Position numbers and translations under genes: made by a program. A stretch of DNA of 64,000 nucleotides. Source: Welwitschia mirabilis. Lineage: Eukaryota; Gnetophyta; Gnetopsida; Welwitschiales. The DNA is taken from NCBI GenBank assembly GCA_051453625.1, contig JBOZIK010000001.1, forward strand, positions 32,647,877-32,711,876. The letters run 5' to 3'. Below the pieces are notes generated by a model. It searched no databases, was not told where the DNA came from, and worked only from the letters and a program-made list of their open reading frames with translations. Below are positions 1-12,445 of this stretch, piece after piece; within the stretch, counting starts at the first letter, position 1; each line of letters begins with the position of its first letter.

Positions 1-1260
1 GTTAAGTGGCATACTGATGTTGAACCCCAAAAAGTTCTTTTAGTAGTGAAGAAACCATCAAATAGCCTTTTAAAGAGACAAAATCATATTCTTAGTGGAG
101 TCTCTTATAGTATTACTAGAAATCTCCACTAAGGGAAAAACTCTAAACCTAGAGTCCTAGGGGAAACTTGTAGTAGAATCCTTTTAAAGCAACCACTAGT
201 CAGGCTAAAGAGTATGCATTTGATAAAATGTAGTTTGCCTTTGGTCTAATAGTTAGTAGAAAAAATGGTGGATCAATACTTAGTGTACTTTGGTAATCAT
301 GTAAAGCTCAAAGATCTATATTTTATCATTAAGTTGTGTCTCTACCATAACTTAAGGATAAATGTTTCAGTTTTTCTGTTTAATTGTTTAAAAAATAAAG
401 ATCCACATAGGCTCTTTAGTCTTATTTTATCCCTTTTAAAAAGTGTATAAGGATAACCATAATACTAGTGAGAGAAAAACCCATTAGTTAAGTCATACAC
501 TAGAAAGAAGCACAAGCATAAAGGTGTTAAGCCTATAAGATAGAAGCCTTGGTCTTATTCACTCAAGTAACCTATTGAGAACCCTCCAATCACCTCACCT
601 TCCTTCCCTCTTAACCATTTCACTTCCCTTTTTCATCCTCTCTCTTGTTGGGCCCTCTACCTTAGAGGCTCAAGTCAATTTCATAGCCATGTCATCTCCT
701 ATCCCTTATCCCTCCAAATAATTCCCATCTCCCATTTCTATGTATTTTGATTATATCTTTGTCTTTCCACTATAGCTGAACCATTCTCCTTTATTTCCTC
801 CTTTATATTACCTTCTAGGATTTTCATCTTCTTTTTTCTTGAGTTGTGTTTATTAGGTGTTGGCTATATGTAGGTTCTAAATCTTAAGGAGTCCCTTGAG
901 GAGTCTTCCCTAGAAGTCCTCTTTCTCTTCCCAGATAAACATTTGAGATATTAGGGCTCTTTTATTATGTAATTAAGAAGGATATTACTAAAAGGCATAG
1001 GATGTTATATCTTCATATGCATCTATAATGAGTCCAAACATAGCAAAAGAGTGTTGTAGAGCTGTCTCACAAATGTAGGATCTAAATGTGGTAGTTAAAA
1101 GTCTTTAGACATCTAAAAGAATAAGAAGCACTCTAGACGAATCACCTCTAGAAATTACAAAATTGCAAAATTTAGGATAGTTTTATAAACATTAGATTAT
1201 GAACCCTAATAGAATACCATCCTAATCTTTTATGGCCTGCTTGTCCATGTAGCTTATATT
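1..1260. other. Unrecognised AT-rich stretch with one 61-codon open frame
   Basis: No domain I recognise. The longest plus-strand frame runs 265-450 (61 codons, ending in a basic, leucine-rich tail). The surrounding frame 1-260 reads through many lysine and serine codons with stops, which would fit a decayed retroelement ORF, but no catalytic motif is present. The C-rich, T-rich run 560-830 looks like low-complexity pyrimidine sequence rather than coding DNA. I assign no function. Confidence 0.3.
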
Positions 1261-4200
1261 CTTTTTTTAATGAGAGATGAGATATCTTTTCCTTTTATTA
1301 ATAGAATAATACTTTTTTCTTAGATATTTTTTCTTTTTTTATATGAAGTTTTTCTATTTACTATTATCCCATGGGGTGTTTTTTACGTTTTGCTAAACTA
1401 GTAAGCTGGGAGACAATGTTACCTCATCATACCTCGAGTTGTATATTTTTTAATTAAGAGAAATCTTCCTTCTTTAAAAAAAAAAAAAAGAAGAACAAGT
1501 TAATTAAAAAAAGGTATATAAATATTTTTGTAAACTTTATTCACAAATACAAAACTTAAGTTAGAGAAGACATCTAATTACAAGAATAACTACATCTAAA
1601 ATAAGTTGAACACAAATGAATCCAAGGTAGTAAAATGAATAAGTTAGAGTATATCATAGAAATATTTATAAATAATGTAAACCAATGTAATTCTAAGAAA
1701 TGATCATATAATCATTAAGGCATATTATCAAGCACTTTTATATTATCTTTACTAATTTAAAAAGATCCTATGAATGAATTTGTTATTATGGATAAAGTAT
1801 CATAAAACTTGTTAAGTAAATTAAATGAATTTAAGTAAATGACTAACTACTCCCTCATAATTAACTAAGAAACCAATGCTATCTAATTAAATTATTAATT
1901 CATAAAGAGAGTGCAATTAGCATTCTATAATTTTAAAAATTCATTTTTTTAATTTCTAAAGCTCATTATTTTATTTTAGTAAATAGTAGGAAGAATTAGG
2001 ACTTCCAATGAGCTTTGTTTCTCTTGTTTTCTTTTGGAGAGATTTTGTGGATGGGGGAGGGTATTATGAAGTAAAACATTTAATTTATTTTTTTACAAAT
2101 ATTATTAAGGAAATAGAGAGGATATTAAACTTGAAAATTAATGTTTACACATGACATTAAAATGATTCTTACAGATCCTCTTACCTAGTATAATAAATAA
2201 CTAAAGATATAATTTTACCTCTTAAACATATTTTATGGGAAATCTATCATCTGCTTATAGAGTTAGGATATAAACTTATTAGGTAATTAAAAATATTAGT
2301 CTTAACCTTGACAAAGTTAGAATTCTATACAAAAAATCATAAGGAAATAACAAAATCCTTCAATGATAGACATATCTTTAAGAAAACATTTAATCTTAAT
2401 GATTTGTTTTACTTTATGACTCTTGAGTTTGTTAGAAATGTATTCTATTATTATTATTATGATGTTATAAGAGATTTCAAAGTAAGAATATGTTTGATAA
2501 CTTGAAAATGTATTAGAAAAGATACCTGCTCTACCATTATTGAGTGTTGTATATGTGTGAATGTAATAATGATATTATGAATTATATCATAGGCTTTAGA
2601 GATTATCATGAAGATTAGCTTATAGGATTTAGTTACACCATAGTACTAGCTCTATACAAGACGGTGTAGGTTTTAGCCTAGTGAATCACTTGATATATTT
2701 TAGTTTTATGTGTTTTATTGTACATTTTTAAGGTAATCTTAAGCCTTATTATGTGTGTTTAATGAATTATGTTTTCAACTTTACATCTTCTACATCTTAT
2801 GTTTCCTACTTATCTTTCATTCTATATCATTCTATCATATGTTATATATCATTTAGATATCTTTAGTGAGTATTCATTATGGATATGTCCTTTTGGTATG
2901 TTTGTGTGTGTAGGTTATTGTGTTATATTATAGTACATATTTTATTAGTAAGGATTTCCCAAAAAATTAAACTTCTTTAAGTGTAAAAATAACTTAATGA
3001 GGAAAATAACTATATTCTAGGAATCCAAGAAAAAATCCTTAAAAATAAATTTACATAGTAAACTATCACAAAAAGATAATCTAACCCAAATTAAATATCT
3101 TTGTTTATTTTTTTTCTGAAGATGTATATGATCGATATTCCTTTTATCAAAAAAATTTTGCTCTAATAGTTTAAAATATTCTATTAATTCAAGTTCATTT
3201 AGGATCTAGATAATGATTTATTTAGCATTTAATATATTATTTTTAATATTTTATGCTATTTTTTAATTATTTAGAATCACATATTACATGTTATGAATAT
3301 TAAAATTTTCACCAAAGTTAGGGAGTTATATGACATGATTTTAAAATCTAATACTTTTAGGTCTTATATTGTTATAATCCATAATTTGAGAACCCACCTT
3401 GTGGCTTTACAAGATTGTTCGTTATCATCTATAGATTTAGAATATTCATTTAATGAATAATGGTTTTATTTTTATNNNNNNNNNNNNNNNNNNNNNNNNN
3501 NNNNNNNNNNNNNNNNNNNNNNNNNNNNNNNNNNNNNNNNNNNNNNNNNNNNNNNNNNNNNNNNNNNNNNNNNNNNNNNNNNNNNNNNNNNNNNNNNNNN
3601 NNNNNNNNNNNNNNNNNNNNNNNNNNNNNNNNNNNNNNNNNNNNNNNNNNNNNNNNNNNNNNNNNNNNNNNNNNNNNNNNNNNNNNNNNNNNNNNNNNNN
3701 NNNNNNNNNNNNNNNNNNNNNNNNNNNNNNNNNNNNNNNNNNNNNNNNNNNNNNNNNNNNNNNNNNNNNNNNNNNNNNNNNNNNNNNNTTCAAATACAAT
3801 AAGTGGATTTTATGCATGAAAATTGGTGGTTTAATTTTTATTTTCATATATTCTAGATGTACCATTTTTCTTTTATAATAATCTAAGAATAAATATTAGC
3901 ACACAAGTAAAGTTTTAATGAAAAGATATATTTTGATTAATAAAACTTTAAAGTAAATACAAATTTAAAGGTAAAAAAGCATGTGATATTAGTCTTTAAG
4001 AAGTCCATTTGGATTGATGAAGGGTGAATCTTTCATTTTTGGTTTAAGAGCTATTGTATCATAAGATTCATTAATAAATGAAGGTTTTTTGGGAATGGAT
4101 TGTATTAGATATAATTATTATAATTACTTGTGCTTTCTACTTAACATCATGTGCCACTTCCTATAATGCTTACAATTATTTCATCTTCTTAATTCATCCA

Positions 4201-4439
4201 TTATAAATTTTTTTAAATTATTCAGTTATTTTATATTTTTAACTTATCTTCTATTGAAAATTATTAGTTCCTTCTTTTAAGTTCCTCTTTATGATATGAT
4301 TTAATAACTTCAGCTCCTCATCCTTTGCCTTTAATTTGAATATAAAATATTTCTTAATTATAGAATAAATGCAAGAAATCTTTTTTAGCTTCTTTTATTT
4401 TTCTCTTTAAAAGTTTATTATTGTTTATTTGTATTGAAA
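1261..4439. other. Intergenic AT-rich DNA, no gene seen
   Basis: About 3.2 kb without a usable frame except a 65-codon one at 2308-2505 that looks random. It holds a poly-A run near 1477-1489, a short (ATT) run near 2446-2460, and a 313-N gap at 3476-3788. I see no terminal repeats or protein motifs. It probably contains old repeat debris to the left of copia-0. Confidence 0.4.
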
Positions 4440-4900
4440 GAATTGTCATATCAACTTAACCTACAATCATGAAGTTAAGAGAGAATTAAAAAGCTTAGGA
4501 AATGTTAAAAACAATAATGAGCCCTTGTATTGCATAGAAGAAGCAAAATGAAATCAACAACATAATTACAATGGGGTATATACCCATATTTAAAGATAAG
4601 AATTATAGTTTTTCCAATCAGTAACTAAGCTTTATGTTATAACATGTAATTAAACTTTTATATTTATTAATATCAAAGTTATGACTCCCTTGAATTATGA
4701 CCTTATTCACTAAAACTAAAGGTCATAAGACATGAAGCACTTCTTAATTTTGAAAGTTCATGATTATAATAGATATATAACCAACTGATAAATTAAATAA
4801 TAATAATTAAAAAAATATTTTTTAAGAAACTAAAGTTCCTAGAGGAAAACTTCCATCCTAAACTTATAAGGAGCTTAAGCATCTTTCCATAAAAAATAGT
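4440..4900 (-). mobile_element. Probable 3' LTR of copia-0 (promoter part)
   Basis: On the minus strand the segment has the look of a plant copia LTR: a TATA-like TTTAAATA near 4585-4595, followed on the minus strand by a T/C-rich leader and a stretch like a polyadenylation region (around 4490-4560). It lies just downstream, on the minus strand, of the copia RNase H remnant at 5040-5230, where a 3' LTR is expected. I could not find the second LTR, a polypurine tract or target duplications, so both limits are approximate. Confidence 0.4.
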
Positions 4901-5039
4901 TAATCTTCTAGCCTCTTAATGAATTAAAAGGTATTCATGGCACTTAATCCTAGTTAATTTGTAAACTACTGAAATTTCAATCTATAAGTGGATTCTTAAA
5001 ATGTTTACAATCTAATCTATTAATGTAAGGTACTAAACA

Positions 5040-5926
5040 TTTAGCACACCATTATGAGTTAGTTCTCATACCATGGAGGGCTTCATTATAATTGGCTTTA
5101 TCTTATAGTGAAACATCAAATTTTTTGTTATATGAATAGCTAACTAGTTATCCACATATAACATGTTTACTCCTTTTTGAAGAAGGTTAGAATCTTTACT
5201 AGATTTCATATCTAAATCATTTTGTTGTTTATTTTAGTTGTTTTTACATATTCTTCCTTAGCTAAAATATCCATCAAAGTTTTTTGTGTTTAATATCTCA
5301 ATGAAATGGGTGGATATCCTAAGGCTATTAAGTATCTAAATATAAAATTTCTTATAGTCTGAAAACTACTAAAATATGAATCTAAGAATGTTCTAGGTTT
5401 TCATCTTAATGAAATAGTATTTCAAGATCCTTCATTCCTCTTAGATAACTTAAAACTCTAAGAGCTATTCCTAGAACTCTATTTTCATCTAGCCATATAT
5501 CTTGGTAATATTCCATCTATATATGAAATGTTAAGCCTAGCCTTTATTACATAGATCAAATTTCTTACCAGTTTTGATGTGATGTCTCATTTGTATCTAA
5601 TAATTATTCATTATCAATTAGCTTTAGATCCTATTTGATTCATGTCTAGATTATTTTTTCATTCTTCATGCCAAATTTCTCTAACACATTACCTATGTAT
5701 TAAAGAAAATTTTATTATTTTCTTATGTTACTTTCACATTAAGGTAATACTTCATCAATCCTAAGTTAATTATTTAAATATCCTTTACAATATCCTTCTT
5801 TATATTCTTAATGAACTTTTCATCTTCTCTTATGATAAAATATTGTCTACAAGCATAATGAGATCTTCTTTTACCTTTTTTGTATTTGCTAATATGTAGC
5901 ATAAGTAATTTTCTATTGACACATAT
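5040..5926 (-). pseudogene. Copia reverse transcriptase-RNase H remnant (copia-0)
   Basis: Reverse-strand translation over three shifting frames recovers the C-terminal half of a Ty1/copia polyprotein. Around 5842-5853 the RT active-site box reads LVDN where copia has YVDD. Around 5690-5750 comes a stretch like the 'YYLGIEV' region. Around 5530-5590 is the conserved 'LIYLxxTRPDISY' connection (here LIYVIKARLNISYI). Around 5100-5170 is the RNase H 'LYCDNxSAIxIAxNP' block (here LYVDN, a stop, LAIHITKN). The enzyme would have copied element RNA into DNA; it is dead through stops and frameshifts. The homology stops abruptly at 5926, where a gypsy-A LTR begins, so the element was interrupted by that insertion. 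No gag or integrase of this copy is in the window. Confidence 0.75.
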
Positions 5927-7072
5927 TATAATGCTCTAAATTATGTAATTAAAGTTAAACTTTGGTTTTAATAAGAAACATTTAGAAATGACATAATAAG
6001 GAACTTAATAACCCATTAATTGGATAGAAAGTGAAGTATATTTCTTTATTAATAAGTAGCAAACTGTAATATAATGATATTATCTTTTATACCTTACTCT
6101 AGCCTGGACTAGTGGTCAAAGGTAAAGATGTGGACTATGACCTTAGCCCTCCTCTTAGGGCCCTTAGGGATTAGTCAAGGTTGTTGTTAGTTACATCCAC
6201 CTAGTCTATCCCACGCCACCTAATGCCATAGGCTTAAGCCTAAAAACAAAAGAATACAAAGTTACAAATTAAGGGTTATACCCTTTTGTTATACAATAGT
6301 TTCCATTAATTACATACTAGTTACTCTTAATAAATAATCAGTCAATCACAAAGTGATTTTGGAATATTATGTTTCTTTCCCCTTAATTTCTTAGCTCATC
6401 CTTGAGGGGAGGTCCTTCATTGAATGGATCACTTACACTTGCATTTATTGGTTATTCCTCATCCATCTCCATTTCCATTTCTATATTAATTTATTTGGAC
6501 ATACAAGTCAATTTCTGAATATATAAAAAGAAACATATAACATATAATGAATCCATTCTTTAATTTAATATATAGAAAAAAGTCAATTTCTAAATTCCTT
6601 ATTATCTCATGTGTTATAGTTACAATGGATCCATTTAATTAGTACTTCACTGACGGTCTTATTTTAGGGTTTTCTAGTATGGAAGTTTAGAATTTCTTCA
6701 TGTTGCATGCCAAATGTCAGATTTGGTTTCAGTAGGATGTGTTTTTAGTTAAGTATATAATCCTAGATTCTATCTTCATGTGATGGTTTCAGTAGGCTAA
6801 CACAGAATACAAGGTGGACTATAAACAATTTCAATGGTAACTCTAGTTTATAAGCCAACGTTTTAACTCTTTTTGTGATGCTAAATGGACTATAGTATTA
6901 AGGGAGTATATTTTGGTATTTTTAAATGTTCATAAAAATTCTTTCTAGTGTAACTCATAAGAGAATTTGTTATCCTATTTGAAAGAGTCTATTCTAATGC
7001 TTTTGGTCATAAAAATTCTCATATTTATTTTAGGCTACCTAGAGCTGCCTGTTGATTCAGTTTATAATCTTA
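5927..7072 (-). mobile_element. Gypsy-A LTR, copy A0 (3' LTR), inserted in copia-0
   Basis: The segment aligns by eye along most of its length with the LTR at 11406-12429 and, at its left end, with 40277-40515. Shared blocks include the 'aaagttaaact' start, the 'taaagatxxxgactatgaccttagcccxcct' region near 6120-6160, and the 'tttctttcccctta' to 'gaaacatataacataxaatga' stretch near 6370-6550. Orientation is minus, judged from the tail and polypurine tract that follow it after 11165. It starts at 5927, directly after copia RT sequence, which marks it as the younger insertion. Identity to the A1 LTR looks like roughly four bases in five, so it is a separate old copy and not an allele. Confidence 0.7.
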
Positions 7073-8399
7073 TGACATCCTATCTTTTCTTACTCTCATT
7101 AAGAATTTTTTTTTAATTTTTTATTTGTTAATTCTTTAATATTATTACCTAATAGACATAACAAAACCTAGTATTCAATTTTATTTATTCCTTTAGTAGC
7201 ATTTTTATATTTTAAAATAAAATCATATTGCTATTACATATTCATCTAATAATTAATTCCTAAGTTATTTTGGTTTACAAATAATAGTGATATTATAAGT
7301 TTATACCCTCTATTTCCCACTAGTTTTTATCATATAGAAGATATCTTATGAATAGTTGAGAAGATGTAAACTTGTTATAAAAATACATGTATAAGTCTAA
7401 GAATTACCTAACCAATATAATAGAAGGTTGCAACTCCTNNNNNNNNNNNNNNNNNNNNNNNNNNNNNNNNNNNNNNNNNNNNNNNNNNNNNNNNNNNNNN
7501 NNNNNNNNNNNNNNNNNNNNNNNNNNNNNNNNNNNNNNNNNNNNNNNNNNNNNNNNNNNNNNNNNNNNNNNNNNNNNNNNNNNNNNNNNNNNNNNNNNNN
7601 NNNNNNNNNNNNNNNNNNNNNNNNNNNNNNNNNNNNNNNNNNNNNNNNNNNNNNNNNNNNNNNNNNNNNNNNNNNNNNNNNNNNNNNNNNNNNNNNNNNN
7701 NNNNNNNNNNNNNNNNNNNNNNNGATGAAATACACTTCTAAAAGGTTATTATGAAAAAAATGCAATGCAACCCACCGTGATGATGAAATCTAAGTATGGG
7801 TATGAACATTATTAGGATTATCATGATTTAGTCTTGTTCGATGAATGCACCACACAAATTCATGCATACAATTCAAACTAATGTGAATATTTAATAGATT
7901 ATTTACCTAGTTATAATAATTCTAATCATCATCAGGTTCATTTTATAGAAATAACCATAAAAGAGAAAANNNNNNNNNNNNNNNNNNNNNNCCATATTCA
8001 ATATTATAATAATGAAAGTCTAAATAAAGGAAACATCTTATTTTAAAAAAATTTAAATAAAGGAAATATTCTTTTATTTTCTTTACTTTTATTTTATTTA
8101 TTTAAATAATTAAAAAATATTTAAAATTTATTAAATCACATGTTAATAATATTCTTATAAAAACGAATCCACACTTGAAGCTATGTCAATCCTAGAAGTA
8201 TTCTTCCATGCTTATATGACAATCTTCATGAATTGGTGTAATGAAGATAAATAAAAGAAAGTATACCTCAAGCATGATTATTAAGACATAATAATTTATT
8301 TAATACTCACATGAATATATTATAAGTTAAGAAAATTAGTAATAAATCAAGGACTACTTGTATTACTTAACGACTAAGGTGACAACTCTTACAAGCATG

Positions 8400-8938
8400 C
8401 ACATTTAAAGTAAGATAAAGGAAAAAGATAAAAGACATATTTTTCCTAAAAAATATTATTTCTAAGTAATATAATATAAGGCTACTAATAGAAATTTATT
8501 TGAGATACTTAAATTTCCTATAAAATGTTATGTAATAATTTTTCTATAATTTAAGACGTTATTTATAACCATTTTGGGATTTAAGAATACATCATAATTA
8601 AAAATTAATAATTAATTAANNNNNNNNNNNNNNNNNNNNNNNNNNNNNNNNNNNNNNNNNNNNNNNNNNNNNNNNNNNNNNNNNNNNNNNNNNNNNNNNN
8701 NNNNNNNNNNNNNNNNNNNTTTAAAGTAAGATAAAGGAAAAAGATAAAAGACATATTTTTCCTAAAAAATATTATTTCTAAGTAATATAATATAAGGCTA
8801 CTGATAGAAATTTATTTGAGATACTTAAATTTCCTATAAAATTTTATGTAATAATTTTTCTATAATTTAAGACGTTAATTATAACCATTTTGGGATTTAA
8901 GAATACATCATAATTAAAAATTAATAATTAATTAATTA
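8400..8938. repeat. 220-bp direct duplication around a 100-N gap
   Basis: Bases 8400-8619 recur almost unchanged at 8720-8938, separated only by exactly 100 N. The two copies differ at only a few visible positions. This is more likely a failed overlap or two haplotypes placed in series than a real tandem duplication. Confidence 0.85.
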
Positions 8939-9629
8939 TGAAGTAAAAAATAAATTATAGTAGTTTTTTATAAACTAGACTCATAATAGGATCATTAAAA
9001 ATTAACTTAAGCTATCTTGATAATCTAAAAAAATTATTTCTAAGGTCATGATTTGAGGTTAAAAACTATCAAATTTTCTAAAATTATTGTCCTACTGCAC
9101 TACATTAAAATGATTATAAATTTTAAGATTCTTTGAGTTTTTAAATGATTTAAGATGTTTTGAATAGATTAGTTAATTCCCTACAAGATAAATTACTCAA
9201 GTTTTTAAATATATAAATTGTTAGTTACAAATATATAAATTATTTGCTTATTATTTTCTGCATTTATTTTTTAATGTATTTTAACAAATAAATTTTTTTA
9301 AAATTATGATGATTCAGAACATTTGATATTTTTACATTTTAACAGTCATAACACAATTCTAGACTTATAGGAAACATTTCACTAATTTATGCCTACTAAT
9401 TAATAAGCTATAATGTTTTTAACCTAAGCCTCTATTCTTCAAATTTAATTTTGGCTATAAAAAATATGGTAAAGTTTCTACAATTAGTTATGTAATAATT
9501 TGAATTAATAAATTAATGAATATAATAGCTAAGTTAATTATATAAAAAACATATTAACTAAATTTACTAATTTAAATCAATATAGAAAAAAAAATCAAAT
9601 CATTTCAAAAATAATCATTTACTATGAAC

Positions 9630-10650
9630 CTTATGATTACCATGAAGGAGTACTAGTCTAAAAGAGATTTTTGAGGATCAGACTTTGCCCCTAATACAAT
9701 GGACCTAATGCATAATAAATGAAAAATATATTTTCATATATATTAATACAAAATAAACATGAGTACTTGAGTACATATAGTAAATCACTAAAGTGGCCAC
9801 TTAGCCATAATCATCCATTAGTAACCTCAATCACTAAGCATAAGTAACCCCTCATATCTTCCCACATCTTAGTGAGAGCCAATGGAAGTGAATAACATAA
9901 TTTTATAAGAAATCATAAATAGTAGTATAGCATAAGTATTACATCATTCTACTAAAATATTAAAAGAGATCATATGGATAATATGAATAAAGAGCTTACC
10001 TAGAAAGCTTAGTAAGTCCTTGATAGTTAAAGATTGATAAATATTTAAGATCAAGAGCTTTCTAGCTTCAAGATTCCAAGCTCAAAGCTTTATAAGTAGG
10101 ATAATGAAAGAAATAGAGAGGAAAGAAGAAAATGCACTTGTATAGAAAAATAAGAAGTATCTCCCATTTGCAAGAGACAAAAGAATCTCTATATATAGAT
10201 AAACAAGGGCATATAACTCAAGATCACAAGATCACAAGATTTAGCATTAGTAAGTGAGATGGGTAATTAGTGACATCAAAGTATATTATGACTTGTTCAC
10301 CTAACTAGGATGAGTAATCTTCTTTTTTTAATTAGCAAGGTTAATTACATGCATCATTTCCAAATGCTAGCTTCTTCTTAATCCTTCATAGGCTTATAAG
10401 TAAGTTTAATTTATTCAAGATGTATCAAAAGAATAACTGTACAAATATTAAAATTTTCATGTGGCATAATGAAATAAACTCTTCAATTCCANNNNNNNNN
10501 NNNNNNNNNNNNNNNNNNNNNNNNNNNNNNNNNNNNNNNNNNNNNNNNNNNNNNNNNNNNNNNNNNNNNNNNNNNNNNNNNNNNNNNNNNNTACAAATAT
10601 TAAAATTTTCATGTGGCATAATGAAATAAACTCTTCAATTCCAATGAATA
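9630..10650 (-). mobile_element. About 1 kb inserted in the gypsy-B LTR (possible solo LTR)
   Basis: Relative to the homologous LTR at 49128-51869, this LTR diverges after 'catttactatgaa' (about 9629) and rejoins near 10650 ('atcatggtagagtaaatctactcatt'). The other LTR has only about 95 bp here, including a tRNA-like segment. The inserted DNA has a minus-strand TATA box (CTATATATAGA, around 10190-10200) and no coding frame, so it resembles a solo LTR of another family. A 53-bp repeat flanks the 100-N gap inside it (10439-10491 and 10592-10643). I did not find matching terminal repeats or target duplications. Confidence 0.45.
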
Positions 10651-11165
10651 AAATAATAAGTATACCAAAAGATAAAAATCATGGTAGAGTAAATCTACTC
10701 ATTCATCATTCTTGGTTCTAGGTAAGAGTGCATGTACTTGTTTACATGCTTATTTATTTCATAATGCACAAAATATATCAATCACATAACATAGAGAAGA
10801 GAATGTTTATTCATAATATAATATANNNNNNNNNNNNNNNNNNNNNNNNNNNNNNNNNNNNNNNNNNNNNNNNNNNNNNNNNNNNNNNNNNNNNNNNNNN
10901 NNNNNNNNNNNNNNNNNNNNNNNNNNNNNNNNNNNNNNNNNNNNNNNNNNNNNNNNNNNNNNNNNNNNNNNNNNNNNNNNNNNNNNNNNNNNNNNATAAT
11001 TATTAACATTTTCATAGTAAATTATGAAAATTACAAATTAAGGTTAATTTTAGGTACCATCTTGTTTTGACGAGTTCTTTAAAGAATATTAATTTATCAT
11101 TTGATTAAAATATTAGTATACTGAATATCTAAGTAATTAAGTTTTACAAAATATAAGATATGACA

Positions 11166-11305
11166 ATTGTCCTCCATTGCTTTTACTTCAAAGTTTATTC
11201 TTACTATCTACCTTTGTGTGAGATCAAACCATGTTATTAGGGTAAAACAGTTTCTTCTATAGATGGATTCAAAAGCTAAGAATTGTATCGATGTCTAAAA
11301 ATTTG
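11166..11305 (-). mobile_element. Polypurine tract and pol tail of gypsy-A0
   Basis: On the minus strand this reads as the last codons of a gypsy polyprotein followed by a purine-rich run (GCAATGGAGGACAAT), matching 12430-12568 of gypsy-A1. If the gypsy-B LTR at 7073-11165 is removed, the tail joins the A0 LTR ending at 7072, which is the normal order. It is cut by a 100-N gap at 11306-11405, on whose far side the A1 LTR starts about 75 bp in from its expected end. Confidence 0.65.
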
Positions 11306-11405
11306 NNNNNNNNNNNNNNNNNNNNNNNNNNNNNNNNNNNNNNNNNNNNNNNNNNNNNNNNNNNNNNNNNNNNNNNNNNNNNNNNNNNNNNNNNNNNNNN
11401 NNNNN

Positions 11406-12429
11406 TAAGGAATTTGATAATACATTGATTTGGTAGATAATAAAGCATCTCTTTATTTATATAGCAGCAAACTATAATAGCAATGATATTGCCTCTATGC
11501 ATTATTCCAATACTTAACTGGTGATTAAAGATAAAGACATGGATTATGATCTTAAACCCCCTTTTAGAGCCCTTGGGAATTAATTAAGGTTTTTGTCAAT
11601 TACATCCCTCTATTCTAGTCACTCCTAACTAATGTCATGAGCTTAAGACTCAAGATGAAGGAACATAATTATTTTATAGAAGTTTCCATTAATTATATAT
11701 TAATCACTTTTAACAAGTAGTTAGTTAATCATAAAGTGATTTTCGAATATTACGTTCCCATTCCCTTAGTATCTCTACTTGTCCTTGAGCTGAGACACTC
11801 TAATGGACGGTCACTTATGCTTGCATCCACTGCTTATTTCTCATTCATCTCCATTATTATTTATACAATAATTTATTTAATATAAAGGTTAATTTATAAA
11901 TACCAAGAAAGAAACATATAACATAGAATGAGTCCATTTTTCAATTGAATATCTAGGAAAAGTTTTTTTTTTTATGAATTCCTTATTCTCCCATGTATTT
12001 TAGTTATAGTGGGTTCATCTAATTAGTACTTCAATCATGATCTTATTATGAAGATTTCTATTACAGGAGTTTATAATTTGCTTAGGTTGTATGTCACATG
12101 TAAGATTTGATTTCAATAAAATGTATTTTAAATTAAGTATATAATCCTCAATTTTGTCTTCATGATATGGTTTTATTATAATGACATGGAATATTAAATG
12201 AATTCTAGACAACTTTAGTATATGTCAAATTTCTGATTCTTTCTATGATGGACTACAATATCGAGGGAGTAGCTTTTGATATTTTTTAATCCTCATAGAA
12301 TGTCTTTCAGGTTCTACTTATGAGAGAACTTAGTTCTTTACTTGGAATACTCTGCTTGAATGCATTTTATTGTAAAACATCTTGTATCTATTTCAAGATG
12401 TTTGTAAATGCCTCTTAATTCAATTTACA
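11406..12429 (-). mobile_element. 3' LTR of gypsy-A1
   Basis: Left part lost in the gap at 11306-11405. It ends ...CAATTTACA at 12429, giving TG at the start of the LTR on the minus strand, directly followed by the purine tract of A1. It is homologous to 5927-7072 and, at its left end, to 40277-40515. A 65-codon minus-strand frame at 12015-12212 falls inside it and has no domain, so I regard it as chance. Confidence 0.7.
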
Positions 12430-12445
12430 ATATCCTCCCTTGCTC
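12430..12445 (-). promoter_or_regulatory. Polypurine tract of gypsy-A1
   Basis: The minus strand reads AGCAAGGGAGGATAT immediately before the LTR start TGTAAATTG. A purine tract at this place primes second-strand DNA synthesis in LTR retroelements. The matching site of A0 is at 11166-11180. Confidence 0.6.

Larger units (their letters stand above)
7073..11165 (-). mobile_element. Gypsy-B LTR, apparently solo, nested in gypsy-A0
   Basis: Begins TGACATCC at 7073 and ends GATATGACA at 11165, the same termini as the gypsy-B1 3' LTR at 49128-51869. Long parts align with that LTR (for example 7350-7440 with 49395-49470, 8160-8620 with 50150-50590, 10680-11165 with 51375-51869). Neither side carries gypsy-B coding sequence; instead it separates the family-A LTR (ending 7072) from the family-A polypurine tract and internal tail (from 11166), so it sits exactly at the A0 LTR/internal junction. 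Five gaps (7439-7723, 7970-7991, 8620-8719, 10492-10591, 10826-10995) make the length uncertain. No clear target duplication: flanking pentamers are tctta and attgt. Confidence 0.65.

Noticed and set aside
1-900. Host gene at the left edge
   Set aside because: The readable parts lack splice-consistent structure or a known domain, and the pyrimidine-rich segment at 560-830 is low complexity.
3446-3878. Open frames of 119-141 codons across 3446-3878
   Set aside because: They consist almost entirely of N from the gap 3476-3788; the same applies to frames over 7387-7765, 30672-31259, 32490-33434, 41517-42276 and 49109-49425.
5912-5926. 'attgacacatat' left of LTR A0 as a primer binding site
   Set aside because: It only loosely resembles the site, and copia RT sequence runs right up to 5926, so the flank is the insertion target and not a gypsy leader.
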